Positions 1 through 8,278 of a stretch of DNA of 64,000 bases are shown piece by piece. This DNA is from Prevotella sp. (GTDB lineage: Bacteria; Bacteroidota; Bacteroidia; Bacteroidales; Bacteroidaceae). Each line of letters opens with the position of its first letter. The first letter of the stretch is position 1. The notes under the pieces are model-generated. The model ran no database searches, had not been told where the DNA came from, and saw only the letters and a list, made by a program, of their open reading frames with translations. The stretch is from NCBI GenBank assembly GCA_017470055.1, contig JAFUFD010000060.1:35392-99391 (forward strand), read 5' to 3'. A program made the position numbers and the translations under genes.

Positions 1-1869
1 ACGGATATTGATATGGTCGCTACCCTCACCCAGCCATAAGTCACATCCTAACTCATAGAATTTCTGCTTCAACTCAGAAGCCGTATACTTATCAGTGCCC
101 AGATACTCCACGTAATCCGAGACAACACTATAGCGATTGTCTGCCTTACGCCCAAAGTCAAAACGATAATTCAACTGGAACAGTCCATTCTCATTATTCT
201 TCACATAGAGCATGGGTAACTTGTTCCTGGTCTCAGCGAAAGTAAGGTCTTTCTTGAAGTCAACGAACTTAGGTTGGATAGGCTCTACTTTTGCGTCTTG
301 GACTGCCTGCACAAAGGCACTCTTCATATCACGGTTAGCAGGAATCGGCGTGATGGCAGGCTTATCGATTTTCTTCTGTAAGGTGTCGATGCCTTGTTTC
401 TTGTACACCACGATATAGCCGTCAGTAAAGAACTTATTGGCGAAATCTACAATCTCCTGCTTGGTAATCTTCGAGATACGGTCAATCTTGCCAACCTCCT
501 GTTCCCATTCCACCTCATTGATAAAGGCATCGACAAACATATCCGCACGACTGCGATTATCCTCCAACTGCTGATAGTACTGGCGCTTCTTATTGTTGAT
601 GATACTGGGCAGCAGATTATCAGGGAAGTCGCCCTTCTTCAACTTATCGATCTCACCCATCATCAGCGTCTTCACCTCATCAAGGCTCTGCCCCTGCTTA
701 GGACTACCCATCAGCAGGAAACCGCCGTGGTCATGCATCAGTTCCGAACCTGCGCCGGCACGCTGTACCTTCATAGTCTGGTTCAGGTCGAGGTCGAAGA
801 GACCCGCACGACCGTTACTCAGCACATCCTCCATCAAATCCAGTGTGTCAGCCTGCAAGTCGTTAGCCTGCTTGGCACGCCATGCCACCCATATCTGCTC
901 TGCCTCCTGACCTACGATAGTCGTGTCCTTCGGAGAGGTCAGCGGGGGCAGTGGAGCAAACACAGGCTGACGCACATCGGCACTCGGCTTCCAGTCTGCG
1001 AAATACTTGTCTATGATAGCAATGGTCTGGTCTGGGTCAAAGTCACCTGCCATGCAGATAGCGACATTATTAGGCACATACCACTTATTGAAATAGTTCT
1101 TGATATTGACGATGGAGGGGTTCTTCAGATGCTCCTGCGTGCCAATCGTCGTCTGAGTACCATAGGGGTGGTTGGGCCACAACATCTTACTACCAGTGGC
1201 AAAGAGTTTACGCATGTCAGAAGACAGTCCGATGTTATACTCCTCATAGACAGCCTCCAACTCCGTATGGAAGCCACGGATAACCATGTTCTGGAAACGG
1301 TCTGCCTGGATCTTCGCCCAGTTCTCTATCTCATTAGAGGGGATATCCTCTGTATAGCAGGTGACATCATTGGAGGTATAGGCATTCGTTCCCTGCGCAC
1401 CGATTGCAGCCATCAGTTTGTCATACTCGTTAGGAATAAAATACTGAGCGGCAATCTGACTCACACTGTCTATCTCATGATAGGCTTGCTTGCGGGCTGC
1501 CGGGTCTGTCAACTTACGATACGCCTCATAGCGATCTGTTATCTCGTCCAACAGCGGAGCCTCTGCCTCTGGATTGTTCGTACCAAACTGCTTGGTGCCC
1601 TTGAACATCAGGTGCTCCAGATAATGGGCGAGACCTGTTGTCTCGGCAGGGTCGTTCTTCGAACCCGTTCGCACAGCGATATAGGTCTGGATGCGGGGTT
1701 TCTCCTTGTTGACAGAGAGATATACTCTCAATCCGTTGTCTAACGTATAGATGCGAGTCTTTGTCAGGTCGCCCTCTACAGTCTGATACTTGTAATCCTT
1801 CGCTTGGACATTACCATTGGCGAACAGCCAACAGCCAATAGCCAACAGCCATAAAAACTTAGTCTTCAT
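1..1869 (-). CDS. M16 family zinc metallopeptidase, 3' end outside window
   Basis: Reading leftwards from an ATG at 1869 the frame stays open for 623 codons to the window edge. Residues 5-17 are a hydrophobic signal segment followed by VQA (21-23), so export to the periplasm is likely. The inverted zinc-binding motif HYLEH is at residues 82-86, in the usual place for pitrilysin/insulinase-like peptidases. Full-length Bacteroidota homologues are about 900-950 residues with two M16 halves, so roughly the C-terminal third is missing. The start overlaps the DUF4954 stop by 11 bases, which suggests translational coupling. The DNA coding the signal peptide is a near-repeat of GGCTGTTGGC/GGCTATTGGC units. 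The substrate is not known. Confidence 0.88.
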   Translation of the reverse strand, partial: MKTKFLWLLAIGCWLFANGNVQAKDYKYQTVEGDLTKTRIYTLDNGLRVYLSVNKEKPRIQTYIAVRTGSKNDPAETTGLAHYLEHLMFKGTKQFGTNNPEAEAPLLDEITDRYEAYRKLTDPAARKQAYHEIDSVSQIAAQYFIPNEYDKLMAAIGAQGTNAYTSNDVTCYTEDIPSNEIENWAKIQADRFQNMVIRGFHTELEAVYEEYNIGLSSDMRKLFATGSKMLWPNHPYGTQTTIGTQEHLKNPSIVNIKNYFNKWYVPNNVAICMAGDFDPDQTIAIIDKYFADWKPSADVRQPVFAPLPPLTSPKDTTIVGQEAEQIWVAWRAKQANDLQADTLDLMEDVLSNGRAGLFDLDLNQTMKVQRAGAGSELMHDHGGFLLMGSPKQGQSLDEVKTLMMGEIDKLKKGDFPDNLLPSIINNKKRQYYQQLEDNRSRADMFVDAFINEVEWEQEVGKIDRISKITKQEIVDFANKFFTDGYIVVYKKQGIDTLQKKIDKPAITPIPANRDMKSAFVQAVQDAKVEPIQPKFVDFKKDLTFAETRNKLPMLYVKNNENGLFQLNYRFDFGRKADNRYSVVSDYVEYLGTDKYTASELKQKFYELGCDLWLGEGSDHINIR

Positions 1870-3712
1870 AATCTATTTCGTGATCTAATTTCGATATAAA
1901 GTCGTCAAAAACCTCCTGCTCCACATCACCCATGGCAAACTCCTTCTGGGCATCCTTGCGAATCTCGGCTATCCAGGCACGACGGGCACGGACATAGTCC
2001 TCACGGATACGCTGCATGGCAGACTCCGTCAACTCGTCCAGCCCATAGTAGTCGAGAATCATACGGTACGTCCATGTCCACTGGTACTCCCTATAGTGCT
2101 GGTCGATCTCCTTAAAGCGGTTCAGGATGTCCTTCACACTCTCTATGTTACCACTCTTGATGTCGTCAATCAGGCGTTGCTCCTCTGTGGCAGGCAGCAA
2201 CAGACCAGAGAGGTCGTTCCAGTCACCCAGTCCGATATCTGAAGTCGGCTTTCCAAGGAAACCTCCCTTGATGGCACGCTTCAGGACGGCACCCATATAG
2301 ATGCGCAAGGCGATATCATAGTATTTGATACCTTTGCGGAGCGAGGTAGCATTGATGATATACTCATGGTAGTTATATGACGACACGTTATCACCACCAG
2401 CCTGACGCAATGCCTCCAGGATTTTCTTTCCCTGCACGATCTCACCCACGGTGAAAGGCGACAGCCAGTCGAAGTTGATGATACTCTTACGGCTGGATGG
2501 CGCACGACGGTCACGCTTAGGCCATTTCTTGATGTCACGATAGAGTCCTACCGTCGTGATGTTACGCCCTGGCACGATATACATCGTCTCACCATATGCC
2601 ATCAGATAGGCAAAGGGCAGACAGCGCATGTCCGGGTGGTTCATCAGTTTACCGAAGCAGACAGAGAAGGCACCGATCTTCGCTGGCATCAGCACATAGG
2701 CGCCACTTGCCGTCTTCGAGCCACGCTCCAACACACCATAATGCATCGGTCCCATCTTATAGGCATGGTTCGAGAAGTTGGTGTTAGAACCAGCGTTATA
2801 GAATGAGAACTCGCCACCAATCAGCAGACTTGACTTATGATGCGAGGCAGAAAATGGTCCGCAGAAGGCGGCACATGCCTCACCATTCGCCATGAAAGAG
2901 TTGGCGAAGAACACACTCGCCTCTGCCGTGAAACCGTTGGTAATCTGACAAGCCTCGCCCACGAAGCAGTCCTGCATCTTCACGGAGTTTGTGATAGAGC
3001 AGCCGTTGGAGATGATGGAGTTCTCACAGATGACACCCGTGCCGATATAGACAGAGGCATCCTTCGACGACATGATGGTGCAGTCGCTCAGACGTGCCGC
3101 ACCATTCACCTCACAATCGTCCTTGATGACGGTATTGGTGATCTCCTTGGTATTGATGATCTTCACGCCATTACCTATCGTACCACGCTCTGGCAGCGTG
3201 AAGCGTATCTCCTCATTAATCAGACGGGTGATATTATCTTTGAGCACCTTATCCTTGAGGTGCTTCACCATCAAGGCGGCGAGTTGGGAGTTGAGGTCGT
3301 GGAAGAGGATGACGTTACCATCACCCATCTCGTTCAGCACAGACACCAGATGACCCTCACCATAGGTTGCGCCCTCCGTTGTCTCCATTGTCGAGATATT
3401 GGAGATATAGCAGTCGTCACCTATCGTATAGTTGTTGATGAAGTTGCCGATCTTCTCTATCAGACAGTCGTTACCCACTGTCACATTACGCAGGGTGGCG
3501 TCGTTGATACCTGCGTGCTTGGCAAAGCCCTTGGTCACCTCCACCTGCTTGTCGAAGGAACCTAAACGGATGTCGCCATAGAACACCACACGATGGAAGC
3601 CATAGGGCTTAAACGCCTCTGCCACCATCACACGACTCCAGTCCTCTGCCCAGCAACTATTGCGCTCAAGCACCTCAATTTCCTCTTGTGTTAGTTGTCT
3701 GTAATCTCTCAT
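1859..3712 (-). CDS. DUF4954 family protein with left-handed beta-helix
   Basis: The 617-residue protein begins MRDYRQLTQEE and matches my recollection of the Bacteroidota family DUF4954. Its middle part (about residues 95-300) has many hexapeptide-like isoleucine/valine steps (for example TIGNGVKI, CIIGTG-like turns), as in left-handed beta-helix acyltransferases and nucleotidyltransferase tails. No signal peptide is present, so it is probably cytoplasmic. A helical C-terminal part follows. The gene lies 3 bases after hflX and overlaps the M16 gene, so the three form one transcription unit. Enzymatic activity is unknown; a sugar-nucleotide or acyl transfer role would be a guess. Confidence 0.8.
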   Translation of the reverse strand: MRDYRQLTQEEIEVLERNSCWAEDWSRVMVAEAFKPYGFHRVVFYGDIRLGSFDKQVEVTKGFAKHAGINDATLRNVTVGNDCLIEKIGNFINNYTIGDDCYISNISTMETTEGATYGEGHLVSVLNEMGDGNVILFHDLNSQLAALMVKHLKDKVLKDNITRLINEEIRFTLPERGTIGNGVKIINTKEITNTVIKDDCEVNGAARLSDCTIMSSKDASVYIGTGVICENSIISNGCSITNSVKMQDCFVGEACQITNGFTAEASVFFANSFMANGEACAAFCGPFSASHHKSSLLIGGEFSFYNAGSNTNFSNHAYKMGPMHYGVLERGSKTASGAYVLMPAKIGAFSVCFGKLMNHPDMRCLPFAYLMAYGETMYIVPGRNITTVGLYRDIKKWPKRDRRAPSSRKSIINFDWLSPFTVGEIVQGKKILEALRQAGGDNVSSYNYHEYIINATSLRKGIKYYDIALRIYMGAVLKRAIKGGFLGKPTSDIGLGDWNDLSGLLLPATEEQRLIDDIKSGNIESVKDILNRFKEIDQHYREYQWTWTYRMILDYYGLDELTESAMQRIREDYVRARRAWIAEIRKDAQKEFAMGDVEQEVFDDFISKLDHEIDYED

Positions 3713-3715
3713 AAG

Positions 3716-5005
3716 TTATTTTGTGTAAGTTTGGTATTCGTCAATGGTGTACAGGAAATCATTATAGGGATATTTCTGCACATGGAGTTCGCGCACCTTC
3801 TGATAGAGCACCTCTCGCAGTTCGTCGATATTCTCTTTCCTCTTGGCGGAGATGAAGAGGCAGTCGCCCTGCATCTTCGCCATCCACGTCTTCTTGAGTT
3901 CGTCGAGCGAGATATTCTCTTTTGTGGGCGCTGTCAAGTCGTCCTCGTCCTGAGGGGTCCACGTATAGGCATCTATCTTGTTGAACACCAGCATCGAGGG
4001 CTTATCGGCACAGCCAAGGTCAGCGAGGGTCTTCTCCACCACCTTGATCTGCTCCTCGAAGTCGGGATGCGAGATATCCACCACATGCACCAGCAGATCT
4101 GCCTCCCGCACCTCGTCGAGGGTCGACTTGAAGGAGTCCACCAGGTCGGTGGGCAACTTACGGATAAAGCCGACTGTATCGGCAAGGAGGAACGGCAGGT
4201 TGTCGATGACCATCTTACGGACGGTCGTATCAAGGGTGGCGAAGAGTTTGTTCTCCGCAAAGACATCACTCTTGGCAAGCAGGTTCATCATGGTCGACTT
4301 GCCCACATTGGTGTACCCTACGAGGGCGACACGAATCAGACGCCCGCGGTTCTTGCGCTGGGTGGTCTTCTGCCTGTCGATCTCCGTAAGTCGCTCTTTC
4401 AGCAACGTGATACGATGGAGGATGATACGACGGTCCATCTCCAACTGGGTCTCACCAGGACCACGCAGTCCCACACTACCCTTTCCGCCACCAGAGCCAG
4501 AGCCACCACCCTGACGCTCCAAGTGGGTCCACAGGCGTTGCAGACGGGGCAGCATATAGCGATACTGCGCCAATTCCACCTGGGTCTTCGCCTCCGCCGT
4601 CTGGGCTCGCATAGCGAAGATGTCGAGGATAAGGGAGGTGCGGTCGAGTATCTTCACCTTCAACTCTGCCTCAATATTACGGATCTGCTTTGCCGACAAC
4701 TCATCGTCGAAGATGACCATGCCCACAGGTTGTGTCTCACCAGTAGGATCGTCGTCAGCAGCCTCCTCTTGCTGCTTAATATATTGTCTGATCTCCTCGA
4801 GTTTTCCTTTACCCACGTAGGTCACCTGACTGGGACCTTGCACTCGCTGCGTGAAACGTTTCACCGTCACGGCGCCAGCGGTATCAGCAAGGAACTCCAA
4901 CTCATCGAGGTATTCCTTCGTCTTCGCCTCGCCCTGCTCTTGCGTGATGAGTCCCACCAGCACAGCGGTCTCTGCCTTGACCTCGGAAATCACAAATTCC
5001 TTCAT
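3716..5005 (-). CDS. hflX: GTPase HflX
   Basis: This 429-residue protein has the HflX N-terminal domain, the glycine-rich linker ending in GPGETQLEMDRR, and a G domain with P-loop GYTNVGKS at residues 230-237, DTVGF (G3) and NKID (G4). HflX binds the 50S subunit and splits or rescues stalled ribosomes, especially under heat stress. Length and domain order are normal. The extra acidic loop before SLDEL in the C-terminal part is a minor lineage feature. It is the first gene of the hflX-DUF4954-M16 unit and is transcribed divergently from nagB. Confidence 0.96.
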   Translation of the reverse strand: MKEFVISEVKAETAVLVGLITQEQGEAKTKEYLDELEFLADTAGAVTVKRFTQRVQGPSQVTYVGKGKLEEIRQYIKQQEEAADDDPTGETQPVGMVIFDDELSAKQIRNIEAELKVKILDRTSLILDIFAMRAQTAEAKTQVELAQYRYMLPRLQRLWTHLERQGGGSGSGGGKGSVGLRGPGETQLEMDRRIILHRITLLKERLTEIDRQKTTQRKNRGRLIRVALVGYTNVGKSTMMNLLAKSDVFAENKLFATLDTTVRKMVIDNLPFLLADTVGFIRKLPTDLVDSFKSTLDEVREADLLVHVVDISHPDFEEQIKVVEKTLADLGCADKPSMLVFNKIDAYTWTPQDEDDLTAPTKENISLDELKKTWMAKMQGDCLFISAKRKENIDELREVLYQKVRELHVQKYPYNDFLYTIDEYQTYTK

Positions 5006-5025
5006 ACATTATTATATTATCGGGA

Positions 5026-5084
5026 CAAAGGTACAAAAAAAATGAATATTTCATACATGTTTTGTCATAATTTTATTATCTTTG
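5026..5084. promoter_or_regulatory. Divergent hflX / nagB promoters
   Basis: A TACCTTTG box on the minus strand (5026-5033) serves hflX, and TATCTTTG on the plus strand (5077-5084) serves nagB. Both fit the Bacteroidota TAnnTTTG -7 consensus. No convincing -33 box at the usual 19-20 base distance is visible for either. Confidence 0.6.
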
Positions 5085-5119
5085 CAACCAAAACAAGCAC
5101 AACTTAAATTTTAAAACTT

Positions 5120-5914
5120 ATGAGAGTAATTATCGAATCTGACTATCAGAAAATGTCGCAATGGGCTGCTGAACATGTCATTGAGTGTATCAATGCCTTC
5201 CAGCCTACCAAGGAGAAACCTTTCGTGCTGGGTCTGCCTACCGGCTCCTCACCTGAGGGCATGTATGCCTGTCTGGTAAAGGCAAACAAAGAGGGGCGTG
5301 TGTCTTTCAAGAACGTGCTGACGTTCAACATGGACGAGTATGTCAACCTGCCTGAGGACCATCCAGAGAGTTACCACTCCTTCATGGCTCGCAACCTGTT
5401 CGACCATATCGACTGCCCCAAGGAGAACATCCATATCCTCAACGGCAATGCCAAGGACCTCGCCGCTGAGTGCGCCCACTACGAGGAGATGATTCGTGAG
5501 GCTGGTGGCATCGACCTCTTCATCGGAGGCATCGGTCCTGACGGACATATCGCTTTCAACGAGCCTTATTCCTCACTGACCAGTCGCACCCGTGTGAAGA
5601 CGCTGACGACTGACACCATCATCGCCAACAGCCGTTTCTTCGATAACGACGTGAACAAGGTGCCTAAACTTGCCCTGACAGTTGGTGTGGGGACGGTGAT
5701 GGATGCCCGTGAGGTCATGATCCTCGTCAACGGACACCACAAGGCTCGTGCCTTGAAGGCTGCCATCGAGGGTGCTGTCACCCACGAGTGGACCATCTCC
5801 GCACTCCAGATGCACCAGCATGGTATCATCGTCGCCGACGAGCCCGCCACTGACGAATTGAAGGTCGCCACCTACAAGTACTTCAAGGATATCGAGAAGG
5901 ACAATCTGTTGTAA
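5120..5914 (+). CDS. nagB: Glucosamine-6-phosphate deaminase
   Basis: This 264-residue protein converts glucosamine 6-phosphate to fructose 6-phosphate and ammonia, feeding amino sugars into glycolysis. The catalytic residues known from E. coli NagB are at identical positions: Asp72 in MDEY, and Asp141, His143 and Glu148 in PDGHIAFNE. The phosphate loop LPTGSSP is near the N-terminus. Length is normal. It stands alone with its own promoter and a strong terminator, with no nagA beside it. Confidence 0.96.
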   Translation: MRVIIESDYQKMSQWAAEHVIECINAFQPTKEKPFVLGLPTGSSPEGMYACLVKANKEGRVSFKNVLTFNMDEYVNLPEDHPESYHSFMARNLFDHIDCPKENIHILNGNAKDLAAECAHYEEMIREAGGIDLFIGGIGPDGHIAFNEPYSSLTSRTRVKTLTTDTIIANSRFFDNDVNKVPKLALTVGVGTVMDAREVMILVNGHHKARALKAAIEGAVTHEWTISALQMHQHGIIVADEPATDELKVATYKYFKDIEKDNLL

Positions 5915-5933
5915 GTCCCTCTCCCCAATACAT

Positions 5934-5970
5934 AAAACTTCCAACCCAAAACAGGTTGGAAGTTTTTTAT
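5934..5970 (+). terminator. Rho-independent terminator of nagB
   Basis: A perfect 13-bp stem (5934-5946 with 5954-5966), a 7-base loop and a run of T follow the nagB stop by about 20 bases. Confidence 0.9.
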
Positions 5971-6023
5971 TTTTCCCTTGTCAATTCAGAATAAATAAGT
6001 TCTGCAAAAAAATCACTTCAAAA

Positions 6024-6055
6024 TTTGGAGGTATCGAAAATAATACCTATATTTG
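6024..6055 (+). promoter_or_regulatory. Promoter of the DUF4160-DUF2442 pair
   Basis: TTTG at 6024-6027, a 20-base spacer and TATATTTG at 6048-6055 make a textbook Bacteroidota vegetative promoter 30 bases before the start codon. Confidence 0.7.
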
Positions 6056-6085
6056 CAGCATAGTAACAATAAAACAAGATGATTT

Positions 6086-6325
6086 ATGCCAGAAGTGTTT
6101 AGGTTTTTCGGCTTTTCGTTCTTCTTTTATAGCAAAGAACATGAACCGTTGCACGTTCATGTGGAGGGCAATGGTGGAATGGCGAAGTTCATTTGGAATG
6201 GAAAGGAGTTTGAACTTTTTGAGAAACAGAACATCAAAGCAAATGACTTTAAGAAAATAAAGAAGGTGATAGACGAAAATGCCGATATCATTATTAGCCG
6301 TTGGAAAGAATATTTTGAGAAATAA
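6086..6325 (+). CDS. DUF4160 family small protein
   Basis: This 79-residue protein carries the family pattern: an aromatic N-terminal strand, then EHEPLHVHVE, a lysine-rich middle and a WKEYF end. DUF4160 proteins are commonly encoded directly before DUF2442 proteins, as here, and the pair is suspected of being toxin-antitoxin-like; that role is inference. The stop lies 19 bases before the next start. Base composition is AT-rich compared with nagB, consistent with transfer. Confidence 0.75.
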   Translation: MPEVFRFFGFSFFFYSKEHEPLHVHVEGNGGMAKFIWNGKEFELFEKQNIKANDFKKIKKVIDENADIIISRWKEYFEK

Positions 6326-6344
6326 ACAAAAAGAAAGGAAGCCT

Positions 6345-6746
6345 ATGAAGATTAAAGAAATATGGTTCGATACCGATTACATCTTTGGCAAAGATGAAGA
6401 GGGAAAGGAATACAAGCAATCGCTAATTTGGTATCCAAGGCTACGACAGGCAAGTGACACAGAGCGAAGCCAGTACACAATTGGCTTAGGTGGCATTCAT
6501 TGGCGTGGGCTTGATGAGGATGTCAGTTTCGAAAGTTTTGAATATGAGGATGCAGAGCCAAGTGCCATGCAACGTTTCTTCTTAACGCATAAGGAAATTA
6601 ATGTGGCAGAGTTTGCACGCTCGCTTGGAATGAATCCTACGCTACTTAGGAATTATATCAATGGTTTCAAGAAACCATCTAAGGAACGAGAGCAGGAAAT
6701 AATAGACCACATTCACAAATTGGGTGAAGAGATGGTAGCAGCATAA
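6345..6746 (+). CDS. DUF2442 protein with C-terminal helix-turn-helix
   Basis: The start chosen is ATG 6345, preceded by a purine-rich AAAGGAAG; an upstream in-frame ATG at 6279 lies inside the DUF4160 gene. The 133-residue product has a DUF2442 N-terminal half (about 1-75) and a helix-turn-helix-like C-terminal half with VAEFARSLGMNPTLLRNYI, followed by a KPSKERE turn. It pairs with DUF4160 and may act as an antitoxin or autorepressor; this is inferred from context only. Confidence 0.72.
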   Translation: MKIKEIWFDTDYIFGKDEEGKEYKQSLIWYPRLRQASDTERSQYTIGLGGIHWRGLDEDVSFESFEYEDAEPSAMQRFFLTHKEINVAEFARSLGMNPTLLRNYINGFKKPSKEREQEIIDHIHKLGEEMVAA

Positions 6747-6750
6747 AAAT

Positions 6751-6786
6751 AATCGCTTCCAGCCTTTCCGGCTGGAAGCGATTTTT
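6751..6786. terminator. Bidirectional terminator between DUF2442 gene and higA
   Basis: A perfect 14-bp stem (6751-6764 with 6770-6783), a 5-base loop, T5 on the plus side and A/T-rich sequence on the other side separate two convergent genes. Confidence 0.9.
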
Positions 6787-6790
6787 GCTT

Positions 6791-7156
6791 TTAAAACACA
6801 CAAGCCCACCCAAACTTGTGGACGAGTTCTTTCAACAAGTTCCTGTCTCGAACAGGAATAGTCACTGCGACCGTCTCTCGTTGCGAATCCCGCTCTCCTA
6901 AATTAGCAGTATCAATATCATATTGTGTTTGAAGATTCATCCAGATATCTGCTGGAATGCCAAGTCCTTTCTCTAAGGCAATGGCGACATGAAGAGAAAC
7001 AGATCGTTTACCGTTAATAGTCTCGCTTAGGACAGACGGCTTGATGCCTGTCTCTATGGCAAGTTGCTTCTGTGTCATCTTTCTTTCCTTCAGTTCGTCC
7101 TTTATCATCTCACCAGGATGTGTGGCAACAAAAGGTGTCATGCTTTTCTTACTCAT
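6791..7156 (-). CDS. higA: HigA-type antitoxin, XRE family
   Basis: This 121-residue protein has THPGEMIKDEL at the N-terminus and a helix-turn-helix (MTQKQLAIETGIKPSVLSETI), typical of HigA antitoxins, with a short C-terminal extension. It should bind HigB and repress the operon. Its start overlaps the end of higB by 8 bases, giving the toxin-first order characteristic of hig loci. Confidence 0.88.
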   Translation of the reverse strand: MSKKSMTPFVATHPGEMIKDELKERKMTQKQLAIETGIKPSVLSETINGKRSVSLHVAIALEKGLGIPADIWMNLQTQYDIDTANLGERDSQRETVAVTIPVRDRNLLKELVHKFGWACVF

Positions 7157-7466
7157 AATGCTTTGATATTTCTTGAAGTAATATGTCTATAACTATACCG
7201 TTCTCGTCAGGAGAACTATGAAAGAGTAACCTATATTGGTCATTGATCCACACGGCTTCCACACCTTTCAAATCACCTTTCTTCTTTTCATAGTGGAGAG
7301 ATTTGATAAGGAAAAGATCTTCAATACGCCTAACAGCCTTCATATAATTGACTACCTTTGCATAGCGCTTCACTATGTCTTTTGGCAGTTTCTTGTATTT
7401 GCTGTCCGTAGTCGAACCTTTGACGTAGAGTTCTTCTAATGCCGCATTTTCAAATTCAATATTCAT
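7149..7466 (-). CDS. higB: HigB-type toxin, RelE/ParE superfamily
   Basis: The 105-residue protein begins MNIEFENAALEELY, continues with a K/R-rich central strand (LHYEKKKGDLKGVEAVWINDQYRL) and ends with a hydrophobic strand, as in HigB/RelE mRNA interferases. The R and basic residues of QYRLLF correspond to the usual catalytic strand. It is followed directly by higA and preceded by a large palindrome, so autoregulation is likely. Confidence 0.82.
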   Translation of the reverse strand: MNIEFENAALEELYVKGSTTDSKYKKLPKDIVKRYAKVVNYMKAVRRIEDLFLIKSLHYEKKKGDLKGVEAVWINDQYRLLFHSSPDENGIVIDILLQEISKHYE

Positions 7467-7486
7467 TATTCCATCGTTTGATGGTG

Positions 7487-7537
7487 CAAAGATAAAAATT
7501 AATTCGCAAATTTGATAATTATTTGCGAATTAATTTT
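7487..7537 (-). promoter_or_regulatory. higBA promoter with 17-bp perfect inverted repeat operator
   Basis: The minus-strand -7 box TATCTTTG is at 7487-7494. Directly upstream of it lies a perfect 17-bp inverted repeat (7495-7511 with 7521-7537, spacer 9). Its placement over the region between -7 and -33 fits binding by HigA; binding itself is inference. Confidence 0.75.
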
Positions 7538-7625
7538 GAAACTACAACTCGCAATCGTGAAAAAAGTATGTGCGACACCTGATAAATAGCAGTGCAGATA
7601 GTGTCACAAGCCAAGGGAGTGATTG

Positions 7626-7708
7626 CAATTTAGATTAAATTGCACGACAATTTAGATTGGATTGCTGAGCAATTTAGATTAGATTGAAAAGCAATTTAAG
7701 TTAAATTG
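7626..7708. repeat. Four 17-bp palindromes at exact 22-base period
   Basis: Units start at 7626, 7648, 7670 and 7692. Each is CAATTTA, a 3-base centre, then a TAAATTG-like half; units 1 and 4 are perfect palindromes and 2 and 3 carry one or two changes in the right half. Spacers are 5 bases and unrelated (cacga, ctgag, aaaag). The period is about two helical turns, so all sites face the same side of the DNA. The array sits upstream of the HU-HIG gene promoter. Confidence 0.9.
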
Positions 7709-7742
7709 CAATAACAGAAGTAACATTTAGCCTATAGAAGGA

Positions 7743-7773
7743 TTGGAGATTTCAAGAATTATTCGTATCTTTG
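7743..7773 (+). promoter_or_regulatory. Promoter of the HU-HIG / GH97 unit
   Basis: TATCTTTG at 7766-7773 is a good -7 box. A TTG at 7743-7745 lies slightly farther upstream than usual. The start codon is 28 bases downstream. Confidence 0.6.
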
Positions 7774-7801
7774 TCGCCTATAAACCAAACCAATAACAAT
7801 T

Positions 7802-8275
7802 ATGGCTATACATTACATGCTTCAAAGGAGTAATATCAAAGGCAGTAAAACGCAAGACAAATGGTATGCGCATGCCGTCAAACAAGGTGAGTTGACTATG
7901 GAAGAGATTGAGGAGCAGATAGAGGCTGCCTGCTCTTTGAGAAGAAGCGATGTACGTGCTGTAATCACCGAACTTAAGGAAATCGTAGAACGAGGACTGA
8001 AAGACGGGTTGGTAGTCAACCTTGACGAACTGGGCAAGTTCTACTTAAGCATCAAGAGTGTCTGTGTGGATAACCCTAAGGACTTTAGGGTCGACACGCA
8101 CGTCAAGGAGATTGTATGCAAGTACACCCCAGAAGGTCATCGATCGAAGTCTGGCAGTGGTCGTATCGTACGTGCCTTCACCAACAACTGTGAGTTAGTG
8201 GAGCAGGGAACCTACGATGCCGAGAGCAACAAATACAAGCAGTCACGACGTGGCGGAACAATCAGAAAAGGCTAA
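7802..8275 (+). CDS. HU-like DNA-binding protein (HU-HIG type)
   Basis: The 157-residue protein opens MAIHYMLQRSNIKG and shows the long HU-like fold of Bacteroidota: helices around residues 38-75, LVVNLDELGKFYLSI as the first beta pair, and a C-terminal basic, glycine-rich tail (SRRGGTIRKG). These proteins resemble HU/IHF but have an extended N-terminus. It probably binds or bends DNA; specific targets are unknown. The stop is 3 bases before the GH97 start. Confidence 0.82.
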   Translation: MAIHYMLQRSNIKGSKTQDKWYAHAVKQGELTMEEIEEQIEAACSLRRSDVRAVITELKEIVERGLKDGLVVNLDELGKFYLSIKSVCVDNPKDFRVDTHVKEIVCKYTPEGHRSKSGSGRIVRAFTNNCELVEQGTYDAESNKYKQSRRGGTIRKG

Positions 8276-8278
8276 GAT

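Noticed and set aside
394-1743. Long plus-strand open frame of 449 codons opposite the M16 peptidase gene
   Set aside because: It mirrors the true minus-strand gene, lacks a promoter, and its product has no recognisable family or plausible composition.
3695-5107. Plus-strand frame of 470 codons opposite hflX
   Set aside because: hflX is certain on the other strand; the antisense frame is a by-product of its codon usage and crosses the nagB promoter.
7626-7708. CRISPR array
   Set aside because: Repeats are 17 bases with 5-base spacers and no cas genes are present; the phasing fits binding sites better.
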